Source of the DNA: Scylla paramamosain
Lineage: Eukaryota; Arthropoda; Malacostraca; Decapoda; Portunidae
Reading direction: 5' to 3'
Assembly: GCF_035594125.1 (NCBI RefSeq)
Contig: NC_087168.1
Span: 9,907,150-9,971,149, forward strand
Length of the DNA stretch: 64,000 bases
In this document: in pieces, positions 12,226 through 25,205 of the stretch
How positions within the stretch are numbered: the first letter of the stretch is position 1
How the letters are laid out: every line of letters starts with the position of its first letter
Notes under the pieces: generated by a model
Databases searched by the model: none
What the model was told of the DNA's origin: nothing
The model's input: the letters and a program-made list of their open reading frames with translations, nothing else
Translations under genes and position numbers: made by a program

Positions 12226-12732
12226 GCAAAACGCCAGAGGCACTTCAACGTTAGGGGATTTTGAGGAAGGATAGGACAAGATAAAGATATGAGACTGTGA
12301 TTGGAGGAACCCGGCGGAGAAGATAGGGTCACACCATAAGCAGAAGGATTAGACGTTTGGAAAAGGTCAAGAATGGGCTTATCACCAAGACGTTCAGGAA
12401 TACGAGGGTGTTGCACCAGTTGCTCTAGGTCGTAGAGGATAGCAGAATTAAAGGCTAGTTCACCAGGATGGTCAGTGAAAGGAGAGGAAAGCCAGAGCTG
12501 GTGATGAACATTAAAGTCTCCAAGAATGGAGATCTCCACAAAAGAGAATAGATAATGTGCTCCACTTTGGTAGTTAAGTAGTCAAAGAACCTCTCATAGT
12601 CAGAGGAGTTAGGTGAGAGGTATACATCACGGATAAATTTAGTTTGAGAGTGACTCTGTATTCGTAGCCAGATGGTGGAAAACTCGGAAGATTCGAGAGC
12701 GTGGGCACGGGAGCAGGTTAAGTCGTTGCATT

Positions 12733-14110
<1,378 letters not shown>

Positions 14111-14290
14111 AACAACAAGAATTATCATAGTATTCATTAGTGGACGATTTAAACAAAAGAGATAAAGAAACATCGAGAATTGTCGTAGTTATTAGTTGAC
14201 GATTTAAAGAAAAGACACAAAGAAAGCAACAACAAGAAGTATCATATTATTTATTAGTGGACGATTAAAACAAAAGATGCAAAAAAAGAG
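14111..14290. repeat. Threefold degenerate tandem repeat, about 58-62-base unit
   Basis: Three diverged copies of a unit with the order AGAAT/GTATC, then TTAGTGGACGATTTAAA, then CAAAAGA.A.AAAGAAA begin near 14111, 14172 and 14230. The common GACGATTTAAA or GACGATTAAAA motif makes the register clear. Confidence 0.75.
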
Positions 14291-14472
14291 AACATTGTTT
14301 TGCACCGTCTTTATTTATCAACGATGTAAAGAAATACAGCAAACTTTCACTTATAGTCTACAATAAGAAATTATCTCCTTAATTCACTTCATAATTTTCC
14401 CTCTGTTATTTTTTTTTACTTAATCTTGGTTTCATTCTGATCGTATTTGTATATAGTCATCATTTATGTATT

Positions 14473-14663
<191 letters not shown>

Positions 14664-14739
14664 ACACATACTTCCTTTTCCTTGGTCTCCTCCCTCTCTG
14701 GTCTCCACCCGAGCGGCCTTCGGGGGAGAGCGGCGGGTA

Positions 14740-14821
14740 TATCACTCTTGTAATGCTTTCCTGCCACGTATTTCGTGATGGGAATGGAGGCAGTGACTAT
14801 CTGCATGAATTGCGAGGCCAT
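14740..14821 (-). other. Candidate host first-exon fragment (unproven)
   Basis: A GC-rich island between two (TC)n tracts. On the minus strand an ATG at 14821 in favourable context (GCAAAATGG) opens a frame beginning MASQFMQIVTASIPITKYVA and continuing about 45 codons before running into the microsatellite. No domain recognised, no convincing splice donor and no following exon. It may be chance coding potential in a CpG-rich patch. Confidence 0.22.
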
Positions 14822-14878
14822 TTTGCAGCCGCGCCTTGACTCCGAGGTGAAGGCAGGTGGCCGGGGCGGGCACTCACC

Positions 14879-14881
<3 letters not shown>

Positions 14882-14958
<77 letters not shown>
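14882..14958. repeat. (TC)n microsatellite
   Basis: Pure TC run of about 77 bases. Confidence 0.97.
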
Positions 14959-14961
<3 letters not shown>

Positions 14962-15203
14962 CATCTTTACTCTTTTACGTCTCTTGTTTTGGATTAAATG
15001 GTGCAGTTCATTACATATGGCCTCTTGAAGTCCAATAGGTTTGTCGTTATTTGTTTTTCCTTTGTTTTCCTTTGAAAGTAAAGCAAACTGTAAACATAAA
15101 GCGTAGATTAGTTTGTGTTTTGCTGTCATTTGCCTATAATTTACAATATATTTTTGGGACCTTACTTATATAAAACAACTCCGACATGTTGCAGGGATGT
15201 GTT

Positions 15204-15210
<7 letters not shown>

Positions 15211-15277
<67 letters not shown>
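15211..15277. repeat. (TC)n microsatellite
   Basis: Pure TC run of about 67 bases. Confidence 0.97.
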
Positions 15278-15281
<4 letters not shown>

Positions 15282-15555
15282 TCCCCTCTGCTTGCCATTT
15301 TAAGGAGATAGGAGCACGGCTGCCCCGTCTGCGTAGGGTCGCATGTAAGGATTTTGTCTCATAGAGGGAAGTGTGCGGAGCTTCGTACACAAGAACACAC
15401 GTACGAGTAGTGTCGCCCGGGGCCTTCAAGTTGTGATGCAGCAGGTCTCACCAGGGAGGAATGTTGCTGCGGGGAGGGACTTGAGCGCGGGGTGTTGATG
15501 TGATGAGGTGCAGCTTAGGATGGGTGGACTGACGACGTGGGCTGAATGCCGTGGT
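15278..15555. other. Unassigned GC-moderate stretch between microsatellites
   Basis: No gene or transposon recognised. GC content is higher than in the flanks. Short open frames exist on both strands without family or splice support. Confidence 0.35.
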
Positions 15556-15562
15556 GAGAGAA

Positions 15563-15636
<74 letters not shown>
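15556..15636. repeat. (GA)n microsatellite
   Basis: GA run with a 'gaggaga' slip near 15575. It is complementary to the (TC)n tract at 15211-15277. Confidence 0.96.
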
Positions 15637-15638
<2 letters not shown>

Positions 15639-15747
15639 CACATGATCTGAAGAACTGAAATCCACTTGAGGAAGCCAAAGAAATACAGAAATTGTCTAGG
15701 CCTTTTCATGTCATACATGAGGAAATACGCATCACACATGTTAAAAG

Positions 15748-15990
<243 letters not shown>

Positions 15991-16122
15991 TGACACGAGT
16001 TTTTTTAATTTTTTTTCCGGAGTCTTGTCTGCAAGACAAGGACGAAGTGGCATGGCGTAGAGTCGATGTTTTGCACATTTTCTATCCACAACCTGGTCCG
16101 AACTCTCGAATTATGATACACT

Positions 16123-16192
16123 TATTTGAAGGCTCGGAAAAGTAGTTATTCGTTAAGGTTTGCCTGTTGCTACTTTTCTGAGCCTTGAAATA
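16123..16192. repeat. 23-bp imperfect inverted repeat
   Basis: Arms 16123-16145 and 16170-16192 pair with two mismatches around a 24-base spacer (TATTTGAAGGCTCGGAAAAG against its complement). It could be the end of a small inverted-repeat element or a local foldback; no target duplication was identified. Confidence 0.7.
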
Positions 16193-16259
16193 ACTCTATC
16201 AAACTCATCAAACTACAACACTGCTATACTAGCACAGCAGTCTGTGTCTGGCGGTTAAC

Positions 16260-16527
16260 AGTTCCACTACCCTTCACTCCCCGCGCGCCGGACATTCACT
16301 CATCTGGCTCAACATCAACAGCTTGCCTGACACTCCCGCTCAGTCCCGATCATGTAGTCAAAGATAAACACACAAACCATTATCCCCAGTCCCACGTGGT
16401 CAATAATTCAAGGCTGCAGTGTAAACAAACTCTTTCGGACTCCTCCTCTACCCCTGCCGGCCACTGATCCATCCCTGACTAAACTATGGAGAGCGGAGCA
16501 GCAGCAGTAGCAGCAGCAGCACCACCA
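16260..16527 (+). other. GC-rich unique patch with short ATG frame
   Basis: CpG-bearing, C-rich sequence ending in a short plus-strand frame from 16485 (MESGAAAVAAAAPPNE then stop), cut off by a LINE-A fragment. It could be a relic of a host 5' UTR or first exon or simply GCA-repeat DNA. Nothing downstream confirms a gene. Confidence 0.18.
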
Positions 16528-16723
16528 AATGAATGAGAATACTGGTTAACTTTTGCTTTAGAGAGGTGGACAGAATAGGGGTGAGAGAAAGAAGAAAGTC
16601 TTGTGCAGCGAGGCCGCGGAAATAAGGGAAGCATGCAGTTAGCAAGATCAGAAGAGCAGTTGGCATGAAAATACCGGTGGAAGATAGCAAGAGATGCAAC
16701 ATTGCGGCGATGAGAAAGAGGCT
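16528..16723 (-). mobile_element. LINE-A C-terminal fragment truncated at a (TC)n tract
   Basis: Minus-strand C-terminal block (motif order HRRNVASLAIFHRYFHANCS, then SDLANCMLP, then PYSVHLS). It ends at 'gagaaagaggctg', directly joined to the (TC)n run. In other copies LINE-A continues here, so the junction marks a break or truncation at the microsatellite. Confidence 0.82.
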
Positions 16724-16824
<101 letters not shown>

Positions 16825-16941
16825 GCGTGCATAACAAACAGTTAACAAGGCCCGCAACCTTGGCATGCCTCATTATCTGTCGCCACGTGTTAGACGGAGA
16901 CTAGCATATCCGTATTGTTCTGTCTACTTTCGATAGTACGT

Positions 16942-16952
16942 AGTAGTTGTAG

Positions 16953-16990
<38 letters not shown>

Positions 16991-16991
16991 G
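16942..16991. repeat. (GTT)n microsatellite
   Basis: About 50 bases of GTT/TTG trinucleotide repeat with slight degeneracy at both ends. Confidence 0.93.
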
Positions 16992-17408
16992 CTGTAGACC
17001 ACGTAATTTGTATTTCACAATAGTATTTATAATTTTTTTTCTTTTTATTCTTCTGCAGGTGAGAATAGGAGCAAGAAACCTTTAAAGTGCTCTCTTTTGA
17101 GACGTAAGGACATCGCCAAATAATGAAAAGAAGAGAGGAAGGAAGAGAAGAGGAGGATTTAAAAGGTAGAGGAGAGAGGGGAGGGTAGACGGCTTGGGCA
17201 GCGTGATGCAGTGTTATGTACTATTCACCATCACTCTTACGCTTGATTCTCCCAGGAGTTAGGTAAGCACCTCAGATCACACCACCTTGCCGAAGTTGCG
17301 AGTGTTTCTCCTCAGATGCTCTTCACCTTTTCTCACGGAACTCATAAAACTCGCAGTACGACCTTTCCTAGAGTGGCAGTGGTAGTAGCAGCATTATGTC
17401 TTATTCTA

Positions 17409-17440
<32 letters not shown>

Positions 17441-18959
17441 ACACACACACTGGTTGCCGACACCGTCATTGTAATCGTTTTGATCGTCTCAGTCACTTGC
17501 TATCGTCATTATTTTCATCATCATCGTCGTTTATCTGTAAGAGTCTTTTGATAATAGTCACTATCTTGTGAAGTCGCCTGATGATGCATGAGCAGTTTAT
17601 CGAGATGGTTTACAAATAGTTGAGATGATACAGGAATAATATATAGAGTAATAGCATAGTTAATATAAAAGTAATATATAGATATTAAGGATAAAGAATA
17701 GCAGAGATAGCAAGGCACATAGATACAAGGAAAACCAGTCACAACAACACGGTGCTTTAGAGTTTTCTCCTAATTACTCTTTGTGATTGTTTTCTGTAGA
17801 TTTTGGCAAGTGTTTCAATGGCGCTTCGTGAGCCGCGTATCGAAGCATCGCAGTGAGTGAGAATGGTAAATAGGTGTTTATGAGAATGGTGAATAGGAGT
17901 TTAAGGACTCATGCCTGTATCTTCACACAGTATTGGATTCATAGTTTCAGAAAGGTTGATTGAAAGAATAATAATTAAATAATATCAATAATAACAACAA
18001 CAACAACAACAAGAATAATAATAATCTATCTATTCATCTATATACTATCCTGGCAGTCCCACATGGGCTGGCTCAGACAAGGCACCATACACACACACAC
18101 ACACACACACACTTGTTCTTCACCATTCAGTGTTAGTCATATCGGTCCCCGGTAGAAAGGGACAGTCTCGCGACCTACCGTACTCCACCCAGCAGCAGCA
18201 GCAGCTACAGCATCAGCAACAGTAACATCAACAACAACAACAACAACAATAATAAATAGATAAATTAGTAAATAAATAAATAAAAGCATTTCTTGACTCC
18301 GGCATTTATATTTCAAAATAAAGCAGTTTTCACGAATCTTAACGCGTCATAGTACAATACTATCCTTCAGTAAAAAATACAGACACGCTACGAGAGAGAG
18401 ATCATTGTAATAGAAACGACTAAAGCGTTCGTCAATGCTGGAATGGAAATTGGCGTTGTCGCTGTCAGTTTGTTTCGCCATAAAAGCATCTTGCATTGTT
18501 CGCTTGTACTTTTTAGATATATGTATAATGATTTTTTTCCTTTTTTTCTTTTTAGTTCAGAAAAAATTAGCTACGTTATGAAATAAAGTTTAGGCGACAC
18601 AACTCCACAGAAGAATCAGATACCTTCCGACAGCAGTGCGGGAAACCAGCACGGAATACTACAGCATAATTGTTAGACCATCCAGAGAACAGTCCTGCGT
18701 CTAGCCTTCCCCTTAGCTCCTGCAGGCGCCGAGCAGGTCGTAAAGTTCAAATGATGGAGCGTAATTAACAGGTGCAGTAGAACAATTAAGAAACTCGTGG
18801 CTTTTTTCAGGTAAAGGTGTGCGAGAAGTTTTAAGGGAACGAACCTTTGTCTCTACTCACACTCCCTCTTGCTATGTGCCTATCTTAGTGTGTTAAATCT
18901 ATACCAGTTTTATCAATTTACGACCCAGGGTTTTTTTTTTTTTTTTCATGTTGATTCGT

Positions 18960-18962
<3 letters not shown>
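16992..18962. other. Unassigned stretch with short microsatellites and one dispersed repeat motif
   Basis: No gene recognised. Short repeats include (AC)n at about 17409-17449 and 18089-18112, (AAC)n near 17993-18011 and 18225-18249, and (CAG)n-like near 18190-18204. The block at about 18051-18090 (GGCAGTCCCACATGGGCTGG then CTCAGACAAGGCACCATACAC) reappears in diverged form at 54072-54112, so it is part of a dispersed repeat family. Confidence 0.5.

Positions 18963-19020
<58 letters not shown>
18963..19020. repeat. (AG)n microsatellite
   Basis: Pure AG run of 58 bases. Confidence 0.97.
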
Positions 19021-19024
<4 letters not shown>

Positions 19025-20249
19025 ACAGACTGACTTGGCTGAGAGAAATAGACAGCGAAAATGAAAAAAAAATGAAAGCAGAAAGGCAAGAAATAAAGAC
19101 AGACAGAGAGGAGGGAGGAAAAATAGAGAGCAGAAAGGCAGGAACAGGCAGGATACAGACTTTACGGCCAATTTTGTGAGTTGTGAAACTATCGTTAATT
19201 GTTCCTACCAAGGTTTTAATGGACCTGCCCTTGCTGCGGTCCGCCGTGGTGCGTCTGATGTAGGTAGGGGAGAGAAAACGGGTCACTGGCAGAGAGAAGC
19301 CATGACGAGGATTATGTAGCAGTGTCTCTTCTATGCATAGTACACTCGTTGGTCTCCCAGTCATAGTAATAAATCTTTATGGGCGGACCAGTCAAGTACT
19401 TTTAGAAATTAAGTTAATAGTCTACGGTCATAACATGTATGTACGTAGATCACATAAAATACGGATTTTTAATGTTTTTGTAAATAGCTTTTTGTGGGTA
19501 TTTTTACCTTTTATATCAGTTATTTTTCATAATTTGATAATAAAATTAAGGAGATTTTAAAGTGTTCGTATACATGTGTGTGAATAACTTTGCGATTATC
19601 TTCACCTCCTTGTGATATAAAATACTATATGGAAAATGTTAATGTGCTTGTGAATAATCCGAGTATATTAGCACCTTATGAGTGCAGTGGGACGAACTTG
19701 GAAAACAAATGAATGTGCTATTGATGGCAAAATTACTGTACTAGTTACGTACATACATTTTCCATCAAATTTAGTTGGTTTTGTCAGCACTTCATTTGAG
19801 TAATTAGTTTTTTTTTTTTTTTTTTTTTATCAGATTGAGGAATTAGATGTCGTTGAATGTGTAATCTTGATTGAAGAAATAATTGAAGAAATTAAGAAAC
19901 CGAATCAGCACTTAGTGAAAAAGTATTAAGATTTTCAGATGTAGAATTTTTCAGTCTCTTAATAAGGTTCTATGTTCACAACTATTGGTACAAACAATAA
20001 TTCTACGATTAACTGTCTTCCATTGCCACATCCATATAGCAGTGGTTGTTTGGTAAAACTGTTCTGCTTTTCTTTGCATCATTTACTTTGAATTTTATGA
20101 TTTGTATATATTGTGTATGATATAGTTACGGCACATAATTCACATCAAAGTCATCAGTAAATTGTTTTATTACTAATACTAAGGAAGTGAGCTACTAAGC
20201 AAACTTGTTAACTATTCAACTACTTAATTAACTACTGCTCATTGGCTGC
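19021..20249. other. Unassigned AT-rich stretch
   Basis: No gene or transposon recognised. A T-run lies at about 19807-19829. Strongly AT-rich, consistent with intron or intergenic DNA upstream of the exon-like blocks at 20250-20654. Confidence 0.4.
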
Positions 20250-20250
20250 A

Positions 20251-20352
20251 ACAGCGCCAGGTTCAAACAGCGGCAGAGTGGCGCAGGTAGTAACCTTCAG
20301 TCCTTGGCGAGACGTCGTGAAGAGGGCAGGGAGTTGGAGGAGTCAGAAAATA
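20251..20352 (+). CDS. Candidate host exon 1 of 2 (coding-like, unidentified)
   Basis: A GC-rich island in very AT-rich surroundings, preceded by an acceptor-like ...TTGGCTGCAACAG. One plus-strand frame stays open and reads ARFKQRQSGAGSNLQ, then SLARRREEGRELEESENK: a charged, helix-prone composition typical of real protein. The donor is unclear. GT dinucleotides at about 20351 and 20420 are possible, and the latter would keep phase with the next candidate exon. I do not recognise the protein. Boundaries are tentative; a relic of a processed copy is an alternative. Confidence 0.35.
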
Positions 20353-20549
20353 AGTTTGAATGCAATCTACAACATACGAAAAGTATTGCTATATGGATAT
20401 TTCTTATTATTGAAGACCATGTAAATTCACTTACTAGTAAGACACACAAGAATACTTGGTACAATACTGTAGTTACTATATTATAGAAGAGACGCCAATG
20501 ACAGTATCAATATTTATAAGCTAACCAGCCACTATTTTCCCAGCGGTAG

Positions 20550-20654
20550 GAGCACAACGTGGCCACAGCGGCATTGCAATATGCGGCACACTGTCGGCGG
20601 CTGGCGCAGTACTTCAGCCAACAGGGCTCGGCGACAGCGAAATCTGCTTCCTTT
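20550..20654 (+). CDS. Candidate host exon 2 of 2 (coding-like, unidentified)
   Basis: GC-rich block bounded by acceptor-like AG (the pyrimidine tract ACTATTTTCCCAG ends at 20543, with an alternative AG at 20549) and by a good donor TTTTGG|GTGAGA at 20654/20655. With the 20549 acceptor one frame reads EHNVATAALQYAAHCRRLAQ, then YFSQQGSATAKSASFW. It is Ala-rich and amphipathic, ending phase 0 at the donor. The other two frames are also open across this short block, so the frame is chosen on protein-likeness only. Together with 20251-20352 it may be part of one gene on the plus strand. Confidence 0.38.
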
Positions 20655-20714
20655 TGGGTGAGAAGTAAGTCATGGTTCCTAATCCGAGTACGTCAGAATC
20701 ATTTTGTGTATACT

Positions 20715-20905
20715 ATTCCTTCCGGTTTAATGTGGTTAATTTAGGACGAGAGTTTAGGCCCTAATTCCCAGGGGGGCCCCAAGTGTGGTTTGATTAATTT
20801 AGGGCAAGAGTTCAGGCCCTGATTCCCAGAGGCCCTAAGTGTGGCTTGATTAATTTAGGGCGAGATTAGAGCAGATTCCCAGGGTCCCAAGTGTGGTTTA
20901 GAGAA
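20715..20905. repeat. Threefold degenerate tandem repeat, about 60-base unit
   Basis: Three diverged units sharing GTGTGGTTTGATTAATTTAG, GGC.AGAG, AGGCCCT.ATTCCCAG and (G)CCC(C)AAGTGTGG, starting near 20730, 20793 and 20840. Each unit contains the complementary words GGCCCT/AGGGC, so single units can fold back. Confidence 0.75.
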
Positions 20906-22509
20906 GACCATGAATCTTTTAGCCAGAGTTGTGTAGAATGTGGTTACGTTAGGCTGCGTCACGTAGGATATAATTCCTTTGTTTAGGCCTTAGAGTTTTG
21001 TAAGCTTTAATTCCTATAGGCTGAGTCATTTGGACCATAAAGTAAATTAGTCTGAATTCTTGAAGTAAAGGATCATGTAGACTGATTCCTTCAAGATTGA
21101 GTTATTTATTTGGCGTCCTTGATGTCTTCAAATCACATAAGCCTCTTTAGGCTGTGGAGAGTTTAAGCTGCAATGCAAGTAATGACCTTTTCCTGATCAC
21201 AGAATATGAGCTTTGGATTAAGCAGATATTTTCAGGCCTCTGTCCTCCTAGAATTAGATAGGGAAACCACTTGGAAAAACTGAGTAAAGCTAATGCAAGT
21301 AATGAAGCTAATGCAAGTATGAAGATGATAGATGAGAAAATTAATATGGTTTTCAGTGGCAAGTTGCTTGAGATAGTGTATCCCCTCAAACTTATACTGC
21401 CTCAATGTAGGATGTTACCACAACATACTCAGTATACTGAAATACTGAACAATTTGTGGAAGCTCAAATCTGAGCTTCAGGAGAAAGGTGCTGTGAAATT
21501 TAACCCAAGACCTAAGCATGAAAGTTTTGCATGTTAGCAAGCAAGTGATAGGTGCACCCTTTGCTCAGGTGGATGTGTGGGACATATGTGTTTGGGTATT
21601 TATAGTAGGTTTCAGTTATCATGATTTGAATGTTGCTGCTGATGAAGTAATTGATGTGAAGTTTAGAATAAGTGATGTAGGGAAGTTTTGAAAAGGAAGA
21701 GTTTAATGCAGATTGCTTAGAATGAACATTGTGTAAGGGAGCAGTGATATGTATCAGCTGAATAGTATGCAGGTGAAACATAATGAGAATAGAAGAAAAT
21801 ACAGGAAAAGTTAATTAAATAATATTCTTTTGCTAGATTTGCCTGACCATACTGTTCTCCAAGTTGAACCTACTTAAGCCACATGACCTGTAAGCTGCAG
21901 GTACAGCTCAAATGCTGTGCCTACCTATACCTTGTTGTTCTAGAACTATCATTATTTTTATTTGTTGAATGCTATAGGTGTTGAATGTTCAGATTTTGTG
22001 TTTGTCTATTCTTATACATACATTTATTTTGCTTGCTTTCAATCATCAATCCAGCCTCTGTGTTTCCCCTACTGTGGTGCATGATTTGCCTCTCCTAATA
22101 GCCACATCAGGTTATGTGTATTAAGATTTCTTTATATTAATCTATAATGAGATTTTTTGGTTTCTGTTGCTTAGGACTTAAGCAGACTGTCCTTTGTTTG
22201 CAAAATGTCATTAACTGTCATGTCATTCCCCCAAAACCAAAATCCCACAATGACAATATAACTTTCAATTTTCAGTGTTATGTCATCCCAGATGCTTATC
22301 ACATTACACTTGTTTGGCACCACAACTGTTTGCACCACTTAGGAAGTTGTATTTTCACAACTAATATGTTGTATTTTCACAACTAATATGAAGTACACAA
22401 ACTTAGAAACACTTCCAGTTGTAACAGCAAAGTATGGGCAAATACATGTGACTGCTTCAAATCAAAACATTAACTGTGAGAACTACAGGATGCAGAACTC
22501 CAATACAGT
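20906..22509. other. Unassigned AT-rich stretch
   Basis: No transposon recognised. A 22-base unit GTTGTATTTTCACAACTAAT(AT) is exactly duplicated in tandem at 22346-22389. An 88-codon plus-strand frame at 21271-21537 has balanced composition but no recognisable domain or splice context. Confidence 0.4.
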
Positions 22510-23410
22510 CAACTTGGGTTTGTTGGAACATAAGGGAAGCTGCAAGAAACAGTCAGCTGTCATGGCAGTCCCTGCATATCCACATTGTTCCACCTATCAG
22601 CCTCATCCATTAATTATCTAGGTAATCTTTTAAAGCTCCCTTATGACTCAGCATTAGCAATCTTTTTACTGAGTATTCCATTCATCTAATACTCTATTTG
22701 AAAACCTATTCCATCATATCTCCTTTTTAAATCAACTTGATCAAGCTTGATACCATTATTTCTTGTCATGCAATAATTACCAACCATGAGGAATTTGCTT
22801 ATGTACCCTTGTTATATCCCTAAAAACCATTCATTAAAAGACATCCATCAGATCAGATCAAATCATTTGCCTCTTATGAATATAAATTTAATAGCTTGTG
22901 TCCTTTTATAAGGAATTCTTTTCATCCCTTGTATCTTTTTAGTCATTCTCCTTTGTAATGCTTCTAACAGATCTATCGTTTCTGTGAAAGGGGAACCTGA
23001 CCTGCTCAGTGTTATCTAGATAAGGTCTGACCAGTGCCAAACACAGACTTCTAATGCTCCTAGATATGAATCCTAATACATGATTTGCATTATATCTGGC
23101 CTCTATGCTTTGTATATGGTATGACAAGAGACCAGAGCTAACTATAACTCCTAAGTCTCTCTTATTCTCTGATCTTACCAGAGCCTCATTCTTTGCATAA
23201 CTATTGTGTGAACTACTACTACAGTCCTAGCCTCACCAAATATTTTAGATTTCCCAATATTACATTATTTTTGCCCTCCATCTGATAATTTTGCCATTTA
23301 TCTGTTCATTTATTTATTCTGTTTTAAGTTTGCAGGGCAACTGCATTAAAATCAGACCAATACTGCCTTTGTTGTTATTATTAATTAATCAATCTACCCA
23401 ACTGCGAATT
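22510..23410 (-). mobile_element. CR1-like LINE relic, 3' part (left of inserted DNA element)
   Basis: Minus-strand relic. The 3' block 'catggcagtccctgcatat' matches the 9680 and 55265 copies. Further 5' lie the C-terminal and thumb regions: a VSSGLLSYHIQSIEARYNAN-like segment, then LCLALVRPYLDN where other CR1-like copies encode the region after the RT palm. Many stops. It is interrupted at 23411 by the target duplication of the 274-bp inverted-repeat element and resumes at 23701. Confidence 0.75.
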
Positions 23411-23700
23411 TACTAATCGGATCACCTGAAGATCCGCCACCCCAGATTGTCTCACCTGAAGATCCGCCACCCGACTCTCTCACTTGGTTAGGTTAGGTTA
23501 GGTTAGCCTAACCTAACCTAACCTAACCTAATAACATGAACGCATTAAAAAACTGAGTGGATATAAAAAATGCAGAAAAAAGTTTACTTCATTAAAAGTA
23601 TGGGATCACCTGAAGATCCGCCACCCCAGATTGTCTCACCTGAAGATCTGCCACCCCGAGTGCGGCTGGGGTGGCGGATCTTCAGGTGATCCTACTAATC
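23411..23700. mobile_element. Non-autonomous inverted-repeat DNA transposon with 8-bp TSD and TTAGG palindrome
   Basis: TACTAATC at 23411-23418 is exactly repeated at 23693-23700 (8-bp target duplication). The 274-bp element between (23419-23692) has perfect 27-bp terminal inverted repeats starting GGATCACCTGAAGATCCGCC (left 23419-23445, right 23666-23692). The first about 54 bases recur as a direct repeat at 23603-23656, so the right 90 bases are themselves a hairpin. Near the centre four GGTTA units (23486-23506) meet five CCTAA units (23507-23531) head to head without a spacer. No coding capacity. An 8-bp duplication fits hAT-type transposition, and GG ends with 8-9 bp duplications also occur in Merlin; the family is unresolved. 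Confidence 0.9.
23486..23531. repeat. Head-to-head TTAGG/CCTAA palindrome
   Basis: GGTTA x4 plus G on one side and CCTAA x5 on the other form a perfect snap-back. TTAGG is the common arthropod telomere unit. Here it is only 46 bases long, inverted and inside a transposon, so it is not a telomere. Confidence 0.95.
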
Positions 23701-24135
23701 ACTACTAATCCAGTTATCTGGATCATTAATGTATATTATTAATGGTCCCAAATTTTATCTCTTTGGCACCCCACTAATTATTTGGCCTACACAGATTTAC
23801 AGCTGTTGATTGTAACTGTCTGTCACATAACCATAACCTTATCCAATCTAAAACTTTCCCATTCATCCCATGCTACCTAACCTTGTTCAAGAGCCTTTTG
23901 TAGGGTACCTTGTTAAATAGCATACTATAGTCCAGGTATATTTTATTGTAACCACTGCATCCCTTTTCTGTTGCTTTAACTTCAGTATGAAAACTGAACT
24001 TTGCGAGTCTTGACTTAAGCTTTGTGAAGCTGTGCTGTGAATTCTTTATCAACCTATGCTCGTCTAAATTATCTCTGTTCCTTGCAGTTACTAACTTCAA
24101 TAGTGTATCTACAATTGAAGTTAGGTTGACTGACT
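23701..24135 (-). mobile_element. CR1-like LINE relic, RT part (right of inserted DNA element)
   Basis: Minus-strand RT segment with LDYSMLFNKVPYKRLLNKV, corresponding to the LDFSKAFDKVPH-type palm motif of CR1-like RTs; the catalytic first Asp is retained in the LDYS position. Upstream a fingers region reads LVTARNRDNLDEHRLIKNSQ, then HSFTKLKS. Frameshifts and stops throughout. It joins a LINE-A copy at about 24150. Confidence 0.78.
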
Positions 24136-24149
24136 GATATGAGTGACAT

Positions 24150-25205
<1,056 letters not shown>

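Larger units (their letters stand above)
10017..12732 (-). mobile_element. LINE-A copy A, near full-length but broken, nested in a CR1-like copy
   Basis: Minus-strand APE-type non-LTR element. Domains in order along the minus strand: the endonuclease middle ([10 protein letters not shown]) near 12510 down to 12300; the linker; the RT fingers (GPDGLPPIVLRN, PKKGD) about 11600-11430; then the palm with SGVPQGSV and HSYADDT about 11060-10950; then the C-terminal block 10407-10207; then the 3' region with an A/T-run near 10055. The endonuclease SDHN motif, intact in copy C, is SSNHS here, so a catalytic Asp is lost. Several frameshifts separate the blocks. The 5' end of the element (endonuclease N terminus) is missing. 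Confidence 0.92.

Noticed and set aside
16485..16535. Short MESGAAAVAAAAPPNE frame as a host gene start
   Set aside because: Ala run comes from a GCA repeat and the frame stops after 16 codons at a LINE-A junction; no further exon seen.
21271..21537. 88-codon plus-strand ORF with balanced composition
   Set aside because: No recognised domain, in-frame short repeats (AATGCAAGT words) at its start, stops immediately downstream and no splice context; recorded only as a faint possibility.
23486..23531. TTAGG array taken as a telomere or chromosome end
   Set aside because: Only about 46 bases, inverted head to head, inside a transposon and surrounded by ordinary sequence on both sides.
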